A stretch of 64,000 nt of DNA from Datnioides undecimradiatus. Taxonomy: Eukaryota > Chordata > Actinopteri > Lobotiformes > Datnioididae. Below are positions 25,001 through 51,605 of this stretch, piece after piece. The notes beneath the pieces are model-generated. The model saw only the letters and a program-made list of their open reading frames with translations, ran no database searches and had not been told where the DNA came from. Every line of letters begins with the position of its first letter. The first letter of the stretch is position 1. Location of the stretch: contig WARS01000015.1 of NCBI GenBank assembly GCA_008933995.1, positions 2,416,501 to 2,480,500 on the forward strand, read 5' to 3'. The translations under genes were made by a program, and so were the position numbers.

Positions 25001-26960
25001 AGTTACATGAATATTACTTACTCTGCAGACGCTGAGTTAAAGCCAACTGGTTAAACCTGTTAATTTATTATCCTACGAAAATATTATTCCTATGCCCAGG
25101 AGGAGGGCAAAACATTACTCCCCGGACAGATCTGCTTTCTATTGCAGATTCAAAATAACCAAATTTTAAATTTTGCAATTCTTCATTGGATTTGCATTTT
25201 TTACTTCATGCCTTAATGTCTTCAGGAGAAGTTTGTGTCTTTGTGTATTTGGATCTTTTAAACCTCTCAAGCACTCACTGTTTAGAGCAAATGCACCAGC
25301 CTCCTAAATAGACATCCATTCATTGACACATAATCCTCATGTGTGAGAAGAGACACAGGCCATTTGCATATATACAGTACACACACACACAAACCTAAAT
25401 ACACACGTAAGTGAGGATCCAGCCTTTTGGGTGAAAACCCCTAAACCCTCGCGAATGCAGTGTCCAGCGGCCCAGCTGTGCAACTGACACGGATGCAGGC
25501 GCGTATGAACGCTCGTTTCTCAGAGGCAAAAGCAACCCCATTGCAGCCATTACACACCAACTCTAACTGACTCACTCACACACTTCCTGGAAGAGTCAGT
25601 CTGCACTGTTGAGCGTTATATTTAACCTTCAGGATGGCTTTGTTGCTTTTGTGTGTGTCACAGGACCATTGGACCTGAGTTAAGGACTCTGTGATCATGA
25701 CTCATGCTTTTGTTTGGCTGCAGGGTTGTTCTACCAAATCCTTTGGGATACAGGGTGTTCACAGAGGGAACTACAAATCAAGGCTGATTTTTGCTTTTGG
25801 GTCGGTCTGCTTTGCTGAAAATAAATAATGAATTTTGGTTATTTTGATATATGTTGGCATTAATCCAAGAAATGACTTTACTCTGGCCCCATCAGAACAA
25901 GTTTAAGGTAAAAACACATGCAGCTGGGGCAACCTCTCCGGACAAACGTGGCCAGTTTCAAACAATGACAAGGGCAGCAAATGAAAGACAACGTGTGGGT
26001 TTCTGAAACAACCCCATTTCACAGTCTTTGCAAGTTAACTGCTTATTATTTGTGCTCATTGTTCTAGAGGCACTCCTCTTTGAACGCCACAGAAGCAAAA
26101 CCTCCACCAGTGAACACAGCCACAGTGGCCTGTACGCACAACAGGACAGAGCTGGTCAGTAAAACTCAATGGGTCTTTTCAGAGACAAAAAAGACTGCAC
26201 TGATGACATAATTGATTGGCATTATCTCTCAAAGTTGCACTTTGCCCACGGATGTCAGTCAGACACAATATACAAATAGTAACCTGTGACTTGGTGGAAG
26301 TATCTTGCAGGCTTTAGATACGTTTTTGATATCAGTTAACACAGGTACAGTCTTGACACGCTCATGGACTCAGTTATAGATTTCTCAGCAGCAGCAAAAA
26401 ATCCCAAGTTAATGGTTAACCTATGAGAAAATGCCTCATGTGTAGACAGGCTGATACGCTGGCTAGAGCCATTAAATAAATAGATAAAAAAAAAAACCCA
26501 CTGTGGTGCAACTGGGGACACTTTAAAACGAACCCTGAATTAAATGTTAAGGTTTTGCAGCAAACCGGTTCCAACATCTATGTCCCGGACCCTGAACTTA
26601 CCACGAATACAGTTTTAATCTAACAACCAGTTTGTGAGTCGTTCACCTAAAACAGCTCTTTACATGAACAGTTCGCCCAGAAATGTGTCCTCTGCAGGGC
26701 AAAACATTTCTGTTTTGCCGCGTTGTCAGACACTACCACACCTACTGTAGGTATCGGGGGAGCCAGGTGCCGCTGAACCACCTGTTGCTCATCAAACATC
26801 CCTGTGATGGCACTTGACGTTAGCTCACGATCTCTCCTCTGTCCCTCATAACCAAACATGCCGACAGTTAACGTTATAATAGCTTAAAAAGCCGTTAAAA
26901 GACGTCTGACTTACTTCCATAGCGTGGCTTTTGTAAAGTGGCGGTTTCCTCATGGTACAT
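432..26960 (-). CDS. iqgap2: IQGAP2, Ras GTPase-activating-like scaffold protein (29 coding exons, 3' end outside the window)
   Basis: IQGAP2 is a cytoplasmic scaffold that binds F-actin, calmodulin and active Cdc42/Rac1. I joined 29 exons with GT-AG borders; the 3,782 coding bases keep frame throughout (1,260 codons plus 2 bases). Domain order by residue: calponin-homology about 40-155, IQGAP internal repeats about 205-665, WW about 680-712, four IQ motifs about 740-857, and the GAP-related domain from about 930 to the window edge. The human protein has about 1,575 residues, so roughly 315 residues, including the RasGAP C-terminal domain, lie left of base 1. The start at 26960 gives MYHEETATLQKPRYG, matching the position and style of the mammalian IQGAP2 N-terminus. 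The WW region resembles IQGAP1 more than mammalian IQGAP2 does, but SV2C upstream and F2RL2 in an intron fix the identity as IQGAP2. No disabling change was seen. Confidence 0.96.
831..915 (-). CDS. iqgap2: IQGAP2 exon 28 (GAP-related domain)
   Basis: Encodes YGMRYIAKVLKNSLHEKFPE followed by ASEDELLK. It enters phase 2 and leaves phase 0 at donor GTAGAT. Confidence 0.95.
916..2008. other. iqgap2: IQGAP2 intron 27
   Basis: 1.1 kb with no gene; a CTCF-like motif at 1147-1160 is the only recognisable element. Confidence 0.8.
1147..1160 (-). promoter_or_regulatory. CTCF-like motif in IQGAP2 intron 27
   Basis: The minus strand reads CCACTAGATGGTGC, one mismatch to the CTCF core. Prediction only. 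Confidence 0.35.
2009..2149 (-). CDS. iqgap2: IQGAP2 exon 27 (GAP-related domain)
   Basis: Encodes SKLPYEVTPEQAMSHEEVRN and ends with SSIVSSLDNIP. Acceptor TTTCAG, donor GTAAGT, phase 2-2. Confidence 0.95.
2150..2734. other. iqgap2: IQGAP2 intron 26
   Basis: Contains the 30-base poly(A) run; otherwise AT-rich and featureless. Confidence 0.8.
2252..2281 (+). repeat. Poly(A) run of 30
   Basis: Thirty consecutive A in IQGAP2 intron 26 after a short TG run. No retroposed gene or SINE body was recognised on its 5' side. Confidence 0.97.
2735..2959 (-). CDS. iqgap2: IQGAP2 exon 26 (GAP-related domain)
   Basis: Encodes SKVDQIQDIVTGNPTVIKMV, then SFNRGARGHNTLRQLLAPVV. The loop RGARGHNTLRQ corresponds to the arginine-finger region of true RasGAPs; as in other IQGAPs, the finger position appears to be Thr. 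The intron before it carries a perfect TACTAAC branch-point sequence. Confidence 0.96.
3131..3294 (-). CDS. iqgap2: IQGAP2 exon 25 (GAP-related domain)
   Basis: Encodes TNPPYLAKLIFQMPQNKSTK, then FTLYNYASNQREEYLLLKLF. It is nearly identical to human. The donor is GTAGGA. Confidence 0.96.
3436..3588 (-). CDS. iqgap2: IQGAP2 exon 24
   Basis: 51 codons: DVVSHSKKMKNKKSK, a variable Lys/Asp-rich loop, then KRRKLEAYQHLFYLLQ. This enters the GAP-related domain. Phase 0-0. Confidence 0.94.
3753..3961 (-). CDS. iqgap2: IQGAP2 exon 23
   Basis: Encodes KDPPLSVVRKFVHLLEQSAL, then LREEVVTNIRSNQQMEKDLN and LMDIKIGLLVKNRITLQ. This helical linker between the IQ motifs and the GAP-related domain is strongly conserved. 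Confidence 0.96.
4010..4053 (+). repeat. (CA)22 microsatellite
   Basis: Pure CA dinucleotide run of 44 bases in IQGAP2 intron 22. Confidence 0.98.
4218..4287 (-). CDS. iqgap2: IQGAP2 exon 22 (IQ motif 4)
   Basis: EKEIVKIQAFLKANKARDDY plus RTL: IQ motif 4, nearly identical to mammalian IQGAP1 and IQGAP2. Donor GTAAGT. Confidence 0.95.
4376..4447 (-). CDS. iqgap2: IQGAP2 exon 21 (IQ motif 3)
   Basis: 24 codons: IQSVAKMWRAKRKYNQRLQF and FKDH. IQ motif 3, phase 0-0. Acceptor TTTTTAG, donor GTGAGT. Confidence 0.94.
4639..4722 (-). CDS. iqgap2: IQGAP2 exon 20 (IQ motif 2)
   Basis: 28 codons: ACWKGYKQRKMYKDRMNLLQ and KNVASIVK. The IQ motif 2 core is WKGYKQRK. Phase 0-0. Confidence 0.94.
4861..5031 (-). 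CDS. iqgap2: IQGAP2 exon 19 (IQ motif 1)
   Basis: 57 codons including AEYNREQLWLANESLVTQLQ and IQ motif 1 (LQARVRGYLVRKKL), a calmodulin or light-chain binding helix. Symmetric phase 0-0. Confidence 0.95.
5183..5325 (-). CDS. iqgap2: IQGAP2 exon 18 (WW domain)
   Basis: WW domain: VWVKHCIKDRYDFYYNLETG, then TWEEPDGF. The two tryptophans (in VWVK and TWEEP) and the central aromatic triplet FYY are present, so the proline-peptide-binding fold looks intact. Ends LSKEEIQ. Confidence 0.94.
5453..5620 (-). CDS. iqgap2: IQGAP2 exon 17 (last IQGAP repeat)
   Basis: Encodes AGAVADINRMVAKGDSKNTL and ends with VLPECADMYQAELAQRQ, matching the family IPECADKY segment. Acceptor GCTAG, donor GTAACT. Confidence 0.92.
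5621..6239. other. iqgap2: IQGAP2 intron 16
   Basis: No coding exon or repeat recognised. Confidence 0.75.
6240..6330 (-). CDS. iqgap2: IQGAP2 exon 16
   Basis: Encodes SSGDESAVLWLDQIQEAIHT and ANQDEEDALT; DESAVLWLDEIQ is an IQGAP family signature. Acceptor TTGTAG, donor GTATGT. It is separated from exon 15 by the 3.1-kb intron that contains F2RL2. Confidence 0.92.
6331..7305. other. iqgap2: IQGAP2 intron 15, part left of F2RL2
   Basis: Upstream flank of F2RL2. A short CA run lies near 6746-6762. A 27-base exon-like segment at 6673-6699 was considered and rejected. Confidence 0.7.
7306..7599 (+). promoter_or_regulatory. f2rl2: F2RL2 5' UTR and promoter-proximal region (extent uncertain)
   Basis: The 294 bases before the F2RL2 start codon have no IQGAP2 exon on the other strand. 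No TATA box at a convincing distance was identified, so the transcription start is not placed. Confidence 0.3.
7600..7663 (+). CDS. f2rl2: F2RL2 exon 1 (signal peptide)
   Basis: 21 codons plus one base. ATG at 7600; donor GTAAGT at 7664. The short first exon carrying the signal peptide, followed by one large exon, is the standard PAR gene structure. The frame is open upstream to a Met at 7306, but only the 7600 start puts a signal peptide at the N-terminus. Confidence 0.88.
7600..8967 (+). CDS. f2rl2: F2RL2, protease-activated receptor 3 (two exons: 7600-7663 and 7907-8967)
   Basis: A class A GPCR activated when a protease cuts its extracellular tail and unmasks a tethered ligand. The two exons join in phase 1 and give 374 residues, equal to human PAR3. 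Exon 1 encodes a signal peptide (MSNLLPGLLICLMAARTI). The presumed thrombin site is LIPK|TFKGR, cut between Lys38 and Thr39, the same numbering as human PAR3 (LPIK|TFRGA), followed by acidic residues (NETDELP). Seven membrane helices run from about residue 85 to 350. Cys155 and Cys234 (in ITTCHDV, the PAR second-loop signature) form the expected disulfide. The helix-3 end reads SLKRYL instead of DRY; TM6 has CFLPS. TM7 reads DPFLC where relatives have DPFLY. The gene is antisense to, and wholly inside, IQGAP2 intron 15, as in mammals, which supports PAR3 over PAR1 or PAR2. Confidence 0.93.
7907..8967 (+). CDS. f2rl2: F2RL2 exon 2 (tethered ligand, seven-helix domain, tail)
   Basis: The acceptor TTTATAG ends at 7906 and the stop TGA is at 8965-8967. 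The exon carries the cleavage site, all seven transmembrane helices and a short cytoplasmic tail of about 25 residues ending PPRPAVTM. Confidence 0.94.
8968..9428. other. f2rl2: F2RL2 3' UTR and flank within IQGAP2 intron 15
   Basis: Carries the F2RL2 polyadenylation candidate and a direct repeat of AATATTATAATAC near 9354 and 9378. The IQGAP2 donor follows at its left border on the minus strand. Confidence 0.7.
9336..9341 (+). terminator. f2rl2: F2RL2 candidate polyadenylation signal
   Basis: AATAAA on the plus strand 369 bases after the F2RL2 stop codon, followed by AT-rich sequence. It is the first canonical signal after the stop and lies before IQGAP2 exon 15 on the other strand. Confidence 0.5.
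9429..9592 (-). CDS. iqgap2: IQGAP2 exon 15 (IQGAP repeats)
   Basis: Encodes IIAIAEINEALNSGQHQQTL, then LLLPTAKLTGVNPATAKHYH. 164 bases, phase 1-0. The intron after it hosts the antisense F2RL2 gene. Confidence 0.93.
9766..9890 (-). CDS. iqgap2: IQGAP2 exon 14 (IQGAP repeats)
   Basis: Encodes YADTLIKQREEALANGQEFL, then TWNDVQKCIDTVNVQVQEEH, matching the family motif F-TWND-Q-C-D-VN--VQEE. Donor GTAAGA. Confidence 0.94.
9960..10120 (-). CDS. iqgap2: IQGAP2 exon 13 (IQGAP repeats)
   Basis: Encodes SGLSHEELSVAVEMLSAVAV, then a segment ending in LGFTNMDQDNLNR. It matches the HEELSVAVEMLS signature of the family. Acceptor TTTTTCAG, leaves phase 2. Confidence 0.95.
10263..10426 (-). CDS. iqgap2: IQGAP2 exon 12 (IQGAP repeats)
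   Basis: Encodes LDAVAAINTAIRLGNAQDTV and then NPEAQLPIVYQTAANLYQAE, the repeat containing the NPEAQLP-VYPFAA motif known from IQGAP1 and IQGAP2. 164 bases, phase 1-0. Confidence 0.94.
10583..10670 (-). CDS. iqgap2: IQGAP2 exon 11 (IQGAP repeats)
   Basis: Encodes DGGRAVMVDKEEIQRVVSSC and NDFAEAEKR. At 88 bases in phase 0-1 it matches exon 9 in length and phase. Acceptor CTGCAG, donor GTAAGC. Confidence 0.9.
10671..11070. other. iqgap2: IQGAP2 intron 10
   Basis: 400 bases, nothing recognised. Confidence 0.8.
11071..11234 (-). CDS. iqgap2: IQGAP2 exon 10 (IQGAP repeats)
   Basis: Second internal repeat: VNQAVSAQDQAALLAALRLE, then ALALLGVQESNCRWYLEHF. At 164 bases in phase 1-0 it has the same length and phase as exons 12 and 15, a trace of exon duplication within the repeat region. 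Confidence 0.91.
11466..11553 (-). CDS. iqgap2: IQGAP2 exon 9 (IQGAP repeats)
   Basis: Encodes ERDVYEELLTQQEIQGCLDC and VN, matching the family motif ERD-YEELLTQAEIQG. The acceptor is ATTAG, less pyrimidine-rich than usual. Leaves phase 1. Confidence 0.92.
11554..12256. other. iqgap2: IQGAP2 intron 8
   Basis: 700 bases, no coding exon or repeat recognised. Confidence 0.8.
12257..12435 (-). CDS. iqgap2: IQGAP2 exon 8 (IQGAP repeats)
   Basis: Begins LHAAVIAINEAIDRGQASVT and contains NPNAMLRNTQEALAQDYQDT. This is the first IQGAP internal repeat (pattern: A-x-x-x-I-N-x-A, then a hydrophobic-rich half, then a tyrosine helix). Donor GTGAGA after an Arg codon, phase 0. Confidence 0.92.
12531..12644 (-). 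CDS. iqgap2: IQGAP2 exon 7
   Basis: Encodes EEEISNMRSELEKYGIQMPA and FSKIGGILANELSVDEAA, one of the most conserved stretches of the IQGAP family between the calponin-homology domain and the repeats. Acceptor TTTTTCAG, donor GTAAGT. Confidence 0.95.
12645..14061. other. iqgap2: IQGAP2 intron 6
   Basis: 1.4 kb with one weak CTCF-like motif (13521-13535); no gene. Confidence 0.75.
13521..13535 (-). promoter_or_regulatory. CTCF-like motif in IQGAP2 intron 6
   Basis: The minus strand reads ATCAACAGGTGGCAG; the AGGTGGCAG half is a strong match, the 5' half weaker. Confidence 0.25.
14062..14129 (-). CDS. iqgap2: IQGAP2 exon 6
   Basis: Encodes LYLYKLGIAPQIQDLLGKVA and FT, the end of the calponin-homology domain and the linker behind it. 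It enters in phase 2 and leaves in phase 1. Confidence 0.93.
14130..16716. other. iqgap2: IQGAP2 intron 5
   Basis: 2.6 kb containing the Tc1-like remnant and an 11-base G run (14597-14607). Confidence 0.8.
15486..16195 (-). mobile_element. Internally deleted Tc1/mariner-like transposon remnant
   Basis: Left end reads AGCCACTTTATTTGGTACAA, the terminal sequence of a common teleost Tc1-like family. Across the block, stretches such as TGACACGACGGCATCACGC, GATTTGTCAACTTCACATCC, CTCTGCTGCTGTAACC, GTTGCCTTTCTATGAGCTCG and CCGCTCACTGGGCATTCTC match the transposase gene of that family, read on the minus strand. The match jumps at about 15690 from a region near the transposase C-terminus to one near the N-terminal half, so most of the catalytic core is missing. 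Further stops and indels leave no reading frame. It ends near 16195 without a clear right terminal repeat. It sits in IQGAP2 intron 5 in the same orientation as the gene. Confidence 0.8.
16717..16793 (-). CDS. iqgap2: IQGAP2 exon 5 (calponin-homology domain)
   Basis: Encodes IFYPETTDVYDRKNMPKVVY and CIHALS, the C-terminal part of the calponin-homology domain. Acceptor TTTCAG, donor GTAAGC, and it leaves phase 2. Confidence 0.94.
16794..18343. other. iqgap2: IQGAP2 intron 4
   Basis: 1.5 kb, nothing recognised. Confidence 0.75.
18344..18421 (-). CDS. iqgap2: IQGAP2 exon 4 (calponin-homology domain)
   Basis: Exactly 26 codons: SKGLHFRHTDNTVQWLRAME followed by SVGLPK. This is a symmetric phase 0-0 exon in the core of the calponin-homology domain, with donor GTAAGG. 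Confidence 0.94.
18422..18962. other. iqgap2: IQGAP2 intron 3
   Basis: 540 bases, nothing recognised. Confidence 0.8.
18963..19119 (-). CDS. iqgap2: IQGAP2 exon 3 (calponin-homology domain)
   Basis: Residues about 49-101: the first half of the actin-binding calponin-homology domain, with LPPTTELEEGLRNGVYL and FFAPKMVSEKRIYD. The exon ends in phase 0 at donor GTGCAT, a weaker donor than its neighbours. Confidence 0.93.
19120..23897. other. iqgap2: IQGAP2 intron 2
   Basis: 4.8 kb. It contains an 11-base G run (20650-20660) and a GC-richer patch near 21880-22010 with an octamer (ATGCAAAT, 21957-21964) and a CCAAT box (21968-21972). No coding exon seen. Confidence 0.75.
23898..23997 (-). CDS. 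iqgap2: IQGAP2 exon 2
   Basis: Residues about 16-49, including DDERLSAEEMDERRRQNIAY, which is nearly invariant in IQGAP1 and IQGAP2. The acceptor TTTTCCCAG at 23998 was chosen over a CAG 8 bases further in, because that one would put a stop in frame. Donor GTGAGC. Confidence 0.93.
23998..26914. other. iqgap2: IQGAP2 intron 1
   Basis: 2.9 kb first intron; only short CA-rich stretches near 25380 were recognised. Confidence 0.75.
26915..26960 (-). CDS. iqgap2: IQGAP2 exon 1 (start codon)
   Basis: Begins with ATG at 26960 and encodes MYHEETATLQKPRYG plus one base (phase 1). The donor GTAAGT follows at 26914. Mammalian IQGAP2 has the equivalent MPHEELPSLQRPRYG. The 5' UTR start to the right is not defined. 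Confidence 0.9.
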
Positions 26961-27300
26961 CTTGCGCCGTTTCCTCCACTTGTGAACTCGTCTGAACTGG
27001 AAATAACTTCAGCCCACGAGCTAACGTTAACAGTATTGATATGAAATAGCTGTTTTAGCTGACTGCAGGGGGGGAATGATGCCGAGAATGGCGCACAACG
27101 GTCCTGAAAAGTTTCATTAAGTGCGCCAACTGTCAGTTGCGGCAGACAGTCCCCATGGTGTGCACTTCTTTGCTTTGGCTCCTGAACAAAGTGTTTGTGT
27201 TATCTTGCCCCCGCTACGCTCTGAAGTGAAATGATTGACGGGACAGGAGATGGAGATTTAGCACCTTGCACCACCTGCTGGTCAAGAGGTGGCTCGTGCT
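26961..27300 (-). promoter_or_regulatory. iqgap2: IQGAP2 5' UTR and promoter region
   Basis: Sequence upstream of the IQGAP2 start codon is richer in G+C and CpG than its surroundings up to about 27260 and lacks coding potential. No TATA box was seen. The transcription start is not placed. Confidence 0.4.
27268..27281 (-). promoter_or_regulatory. CTCF-like motif, minus orientation
   Basis: The minus strand reads CCAGCAGGTGGTGC, which fits the CTCF core with one substitution (T for C after GG). It points away from the motif at 27679. Confidence 0.4.
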
Positions 27301-28159
27301 GCATTCAACGCCACTGGGAAACATGCGAAATACCGACACACCACTAGAGTTACGTGTTTCACTGTGACTGTGCTGTAACGTCATTCCACATTTAACTTGT
27401 TTTATTTTATTTTAGCTTGTTTTTAACTACTCCATATATAAATATATATATAATCTTAATAGCATTATATGTCTGTTATAAAACATTGTTCTTGACATAC
27501 CTCATTTAAAGATCTGTTGTATTTATAACAGTTTAAAAAATAAACGTAGAGTATATATCATGAACTAAACTTAACAATATGGCATGATCAAATGAAATAT
27601 AACAATTGTTATCCAACGTTTGTATATATTTATGTAGTTAGTACAGGAAAATGCAATACATTTGATACATGCATTCCTCCACTAGATGGCAGCATAAGCT
27701 TGATATTAATAATGCGGTAACCATTGGGAATACATAGGGGGCAGCATGCTCTTTGTGCTGTGTGTGTTTTTCTGCAGGTACTCAGACTTAAACTGGTATA
27801 CGCAAAGGTGTTTCTGGTATTTCATCTACTTCATTAGCAATGGTTCTCACTATTATACAATACAATATAACAGTGTGACACAGCTTTCTAACTCGTGTAC
27901 AGATTTCTTTTCAGGACAGTTTTTATATTAAATTATTTTGTATTATAAGGTCTTTTTATGTTTATCCTCTGGGGTACAAAAGATTAGGATTCAATATTTT
28001 TTCTTCCTAATATTTTTTTGGTATGAAAGTAATTCTAAATTTTGCCTTAGTCTTGGTGCAAATGCCTATTTCTGCAGTAATGCAATATATAATGATTATG
28101 GAGACTGATTGTACTCTGAGGGGATGTGAAAGGGATGTGAAAAAAAAAGCACTAGGTAA
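27301..28159. other. Intergenic segment between IQGAP2 and SV2C
   Basis: AT-rich sequence of about 0.9 kb with no exon recognised. It contains a CTCF-like motif at 27679-27694; a second, oppositely oriented motif lies just to its left at 27268-27281. Confidence 0.6.
27679..27694 (+). promoter_or_regulatory. CTCF-like motif, plus orientation
   Basis: CCACTAGATGGCAGCA fits the vertebrate CTCF core consensus CCASYAGRKGGCRS at every defined position. It lies between the IQGAP2 promoter and the SV2C 3' end. Prediction only. Confidence 0.5.
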
Positions 28160-28177
28160 CTTGCTAGAGAACATAAC

Positions 28178-28183
28178 TTTTAT
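28178..28183 (-). terminator. sv2c: SV2C candidate polyadenylation signal
   Basis: Minus-strand AATAAA in the context AAACAATAAAAGTT, 3.1 kb downstream of the SV2C stop. It is chosen by position and consensus only. Confidence 0.35.
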
Positions 28184-28571
28184 TGTTTATATGTTCAAAA
28201 GCAGCACAGTCTGCAATCCCTGCCCAGTTTCTAACATTATTCACAGGGCGTCATTTGGCGAATATTTCTTCACATATTTTCACACTTATGGACCTCTGAA
28301 CATACAGCTCAGCCATCCTATGACTGGCAGGCTCTTCACATTAATATACACAACTTTATTCTCCACATACATTTGATTACCTCCATAAACTGGATGAACA
28401 GAACTTACAAGTGATACATTCACATTTTTCCCCAACAAAAAAATCAGAATATTGCCATCGTTTTCTGCCAGAATAATTTACAATAAGAACACAAAGTTTA
28501 GCACAAAAGAACAAAAGTTTTCTTACATACATGCAAGTTTGAGAACACGCACTCACATACACACGTACACA

Positions 28572-28579
<8 letters not shown>

Positions 28580-28619
<40 letters not shown>
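28580..28619 (+). repeat. (CA)20 microsatellite
   Basis: CA run preceded by CA-rich imperfect sequence from about 28550, inside the probable SV2C 3' UTR. Confidence 0.97.
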
Positions 28620-28621
<2 letters not shown>

Positions 28622-31274
28622 AGCAGGTGAAAAAGCTTAAAGCCAAGGACGCACACAGATGTTCAACAGTGATACAGTAGATGGATTTATCGCTTGGACC
28701 AAGCAGGAGACACATGAGTTGACCAAGGAGCTTATACACATATAACCCAGAAGTCCACCAATATCAGCTTTGATATGTACATTATTTACATTCATGCATC
28801 CATACACACATAAATACTCTCTCTTATACACACACGCACACACATACACACATAAATACAGTACATTTAAGCAATACCCAAAAGACCTCAAACATAACAT
28901 TTATTATAATTTCTCCCCAACATAACACAACAGGTAGATCTGCCACTACTTAAGGTTTAAACACACCCAGAACCATAGAGACCAATCCTTCTGTTATTGT
29001 CGCTTTTGACGAGTCAGCAGCACTGGACTGACGCTGGGTCGAAGCCATTATTTTTTTTATATCAGTGCATTTATTTAGAATATGTATGCCCCCGCTTTTG
29101 CATCAAAAATATTGAAATCATATGATCAAAAAAATATCTGTTGCGCAATAGCAGCACACTTCTTACTGGTTTTACAAATTCTGAGAAAAAGTTGGGTCCA
29201 TGGAAATGGGTGCACATGTATAGTACCATTTGGGAAGCCTATGTTTTCATTTTATTGTTTTTTTTGTTTGTTTGTTTTGATCTTATTTTTGTTTTTGTTT
29301 TTTCCTTATAAGAGCCAGCTGCAGTGCAAGGGCAAACTACCTCTACGCTGCAATCACAGATACCACAAATACAGAGAAAAGCAAGAGGACACTGGCTGTT
29401 AGCCACAGAACATACAATCCACAGGCACAAATAACAGAAGTCTGAGGGGAACTGAATTGTTATGTGGATTATATCTGGAAAATGTCAATATTAGTTTGAT
29501 TTTTTTAGAGGTATTTTAATAGCAATATGATCTTATTACCATTATCTTTAGTATTATGCTCTGAGGTTCCAATGTTGAAAGACAAGATACCAAATAACTA
29601 TTACAAGGTAGTTTTCAAGTGTGAGAATATAGCAAAATTATATATCAGACAAAAAAATCTGTGTGAGTCATAACAAATGATAGATCTCAAATCTTCTATC
29701 CAGTTTTGTGATGTTTCACATCTTCCAATGCAAAGAAGATAATGGAACATTTGAATTTTCCTGGGATAGTGCAAGACGAAAGGTTTCCTTAAGAGACAGT
29801 TTCATCATGGGCAGCACCAATTAGTCCCCATAAAGACGTGATTATTGTTTGAATTAATACTCTGTTGTCGTACTGAGTCACCTACACCATTTGATTGATC
29901 ATATTATGATTCTTTGTTATCAGTTGTAACAAATTGATTATTTTCATTCAGGAAAGGAGGAGGCTCACAAAATAAGTTTTATCAGAAGAGACATATCAAA
30001 CAAAAGAGATGAGGCATGGAGCAAAAATTAATTGACAACCTAATAAAACACTCTAGCCACATATTTCACATATGTACAGAAAAAACAACATGATTATTTT
30101 ATCTGTTTACTTCCTATTCAGTTTCTGCCTGTTCCTTATAACCTTTGGACACCACATGACTATGGGCAGACTGCTCCAGTTAAGGAGAGGCACATTTAAA
30201 AAAAGGCCATTCAGTATTTTTAAAAGGACGCAGCGTGACACGTCACTGCCTCAAGCAAGATCAAACGCAATGCTAAATCAGAAGGAGATCTCATCAGAGA
30301 GCCTTCGTACAATAACACAACACATGGAAGGGGACTCGGAGTGACAACATTTGGGTAAAAGGAATAATTCATCATGATCCACAAAAACGCTAAAGAAAAT
30401 ATAATTAGCAGCCTCATACCAACATACCATAGAATTATTGGTACGAGAAAATCAAGCTTTTCAATATGGCCTTTGAAATATGGGGTTAAGTAGGCAATGC
30501 AAAGGGCTTGGTGTCCTACATGAACTGTCTACTTTGAAAAGGTCGCAGATGTTAGAGATGCAGTCTTTTGTGTACGGTATGATGCAAGTGTAGTGTTAAG
30601 AAAAAGAGGCGAGTCCCAGTTTATTTTAAGCCTTGTATTTGCACATAAAACAGAACAGTGTGTGGCTGTTTTTATGCTTGCGCATGTTGACTTTTTGGAC
30701 AACATATCCTGTGGGTCCTGTGGGCAAGCCAGCTGTCATACAGCTGTGTCGTGTGACCTCTCTGTCTGATCATCTATTCCCTACGTTGTCACACAGCAGG
30801 TTGGCGGCGCTCATTACAGCTTGTTTTTCACTTTTTTCTCCATCTGGCTTGTCTTAATAAGACTGTATCAATATTAAAAGCCTTAACCATGCAGCGACTT
30901 CACACGAGGTTACGACTGCAGCCGGAAGGTGCAACCTGTCCCTGAACAAAACTCCACGAAAGTCTCAGTACCACAACTTTTGCATATTCTCAGCTCTGTA
31001 ATGTGAAGTCTCCCAACAGTACGTTCACAAAGTGGCTGAACTTGTTATTGACTAATGAGGAAACTAATTTGATTTGTATGATAAACGTAAAACACACTGG
31101 AGGCAGGATACTATCTGGTTTACATATAGTACTTAAGTGAAACGTCATTGTTAGTGTTAAGATATGTGTGAACCAAGCCATTTGCACTACTTCCTCAACA
31201 CGATCTGGGCTTCCTCTCAGATCCACCCAGGTTTTATCCAGGTTTCATCCCAACCGATGAACACTAAGCTGGAG

Positions 31275-51435
<20,161 letters not shown>

Positions 51436-51605
51436 TGTGGCTCCACCAATGGGTCTTCACAGGGGTTCAGAGGATATAAGCTGGTGGGGGAATTGGTGAG
51501 ATCAGTAGGTCTTGAGATGCAGCAGGGAGGAAATCTCTTGAGTCTGCAGTCACCACAGGAGATAACCCACAATAGCTGTGGCAATCATCAGCCAGGCTGA
51601 GAGAG
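51436..51605 (-). other. sv2c: SV2C exon 2, probable 5' UTR part
   Basis: Upstream of the SV2C start, a strong pyrimidine tract ends in CCCCCAG at 51606, making 51605 the most likely exon start. A second possible acceptor (CTGCAG) lies at about 51549. The leader contains at least one short upstream reading frame if the outer site is used. Confidence 0.5.

Larger units (their letters stand above)
28160..31274 (-). other. sv2c: SV2C probable 3' UTR
   Basis: 3.1 kb of AT-rich non-coding sequence after the SV2C stop, with a CA repeat (28580-28619) and other CA-rich stretches but no credible exon. Mammalian SV2C has a very long 3' UTR. Its end is set here at a minus-strand AATAAA (28183-28178), the last good signal before the intergenic gap; other copies occur, for example near 29070, so the end is uncertain. 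Confidence 0.4.
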
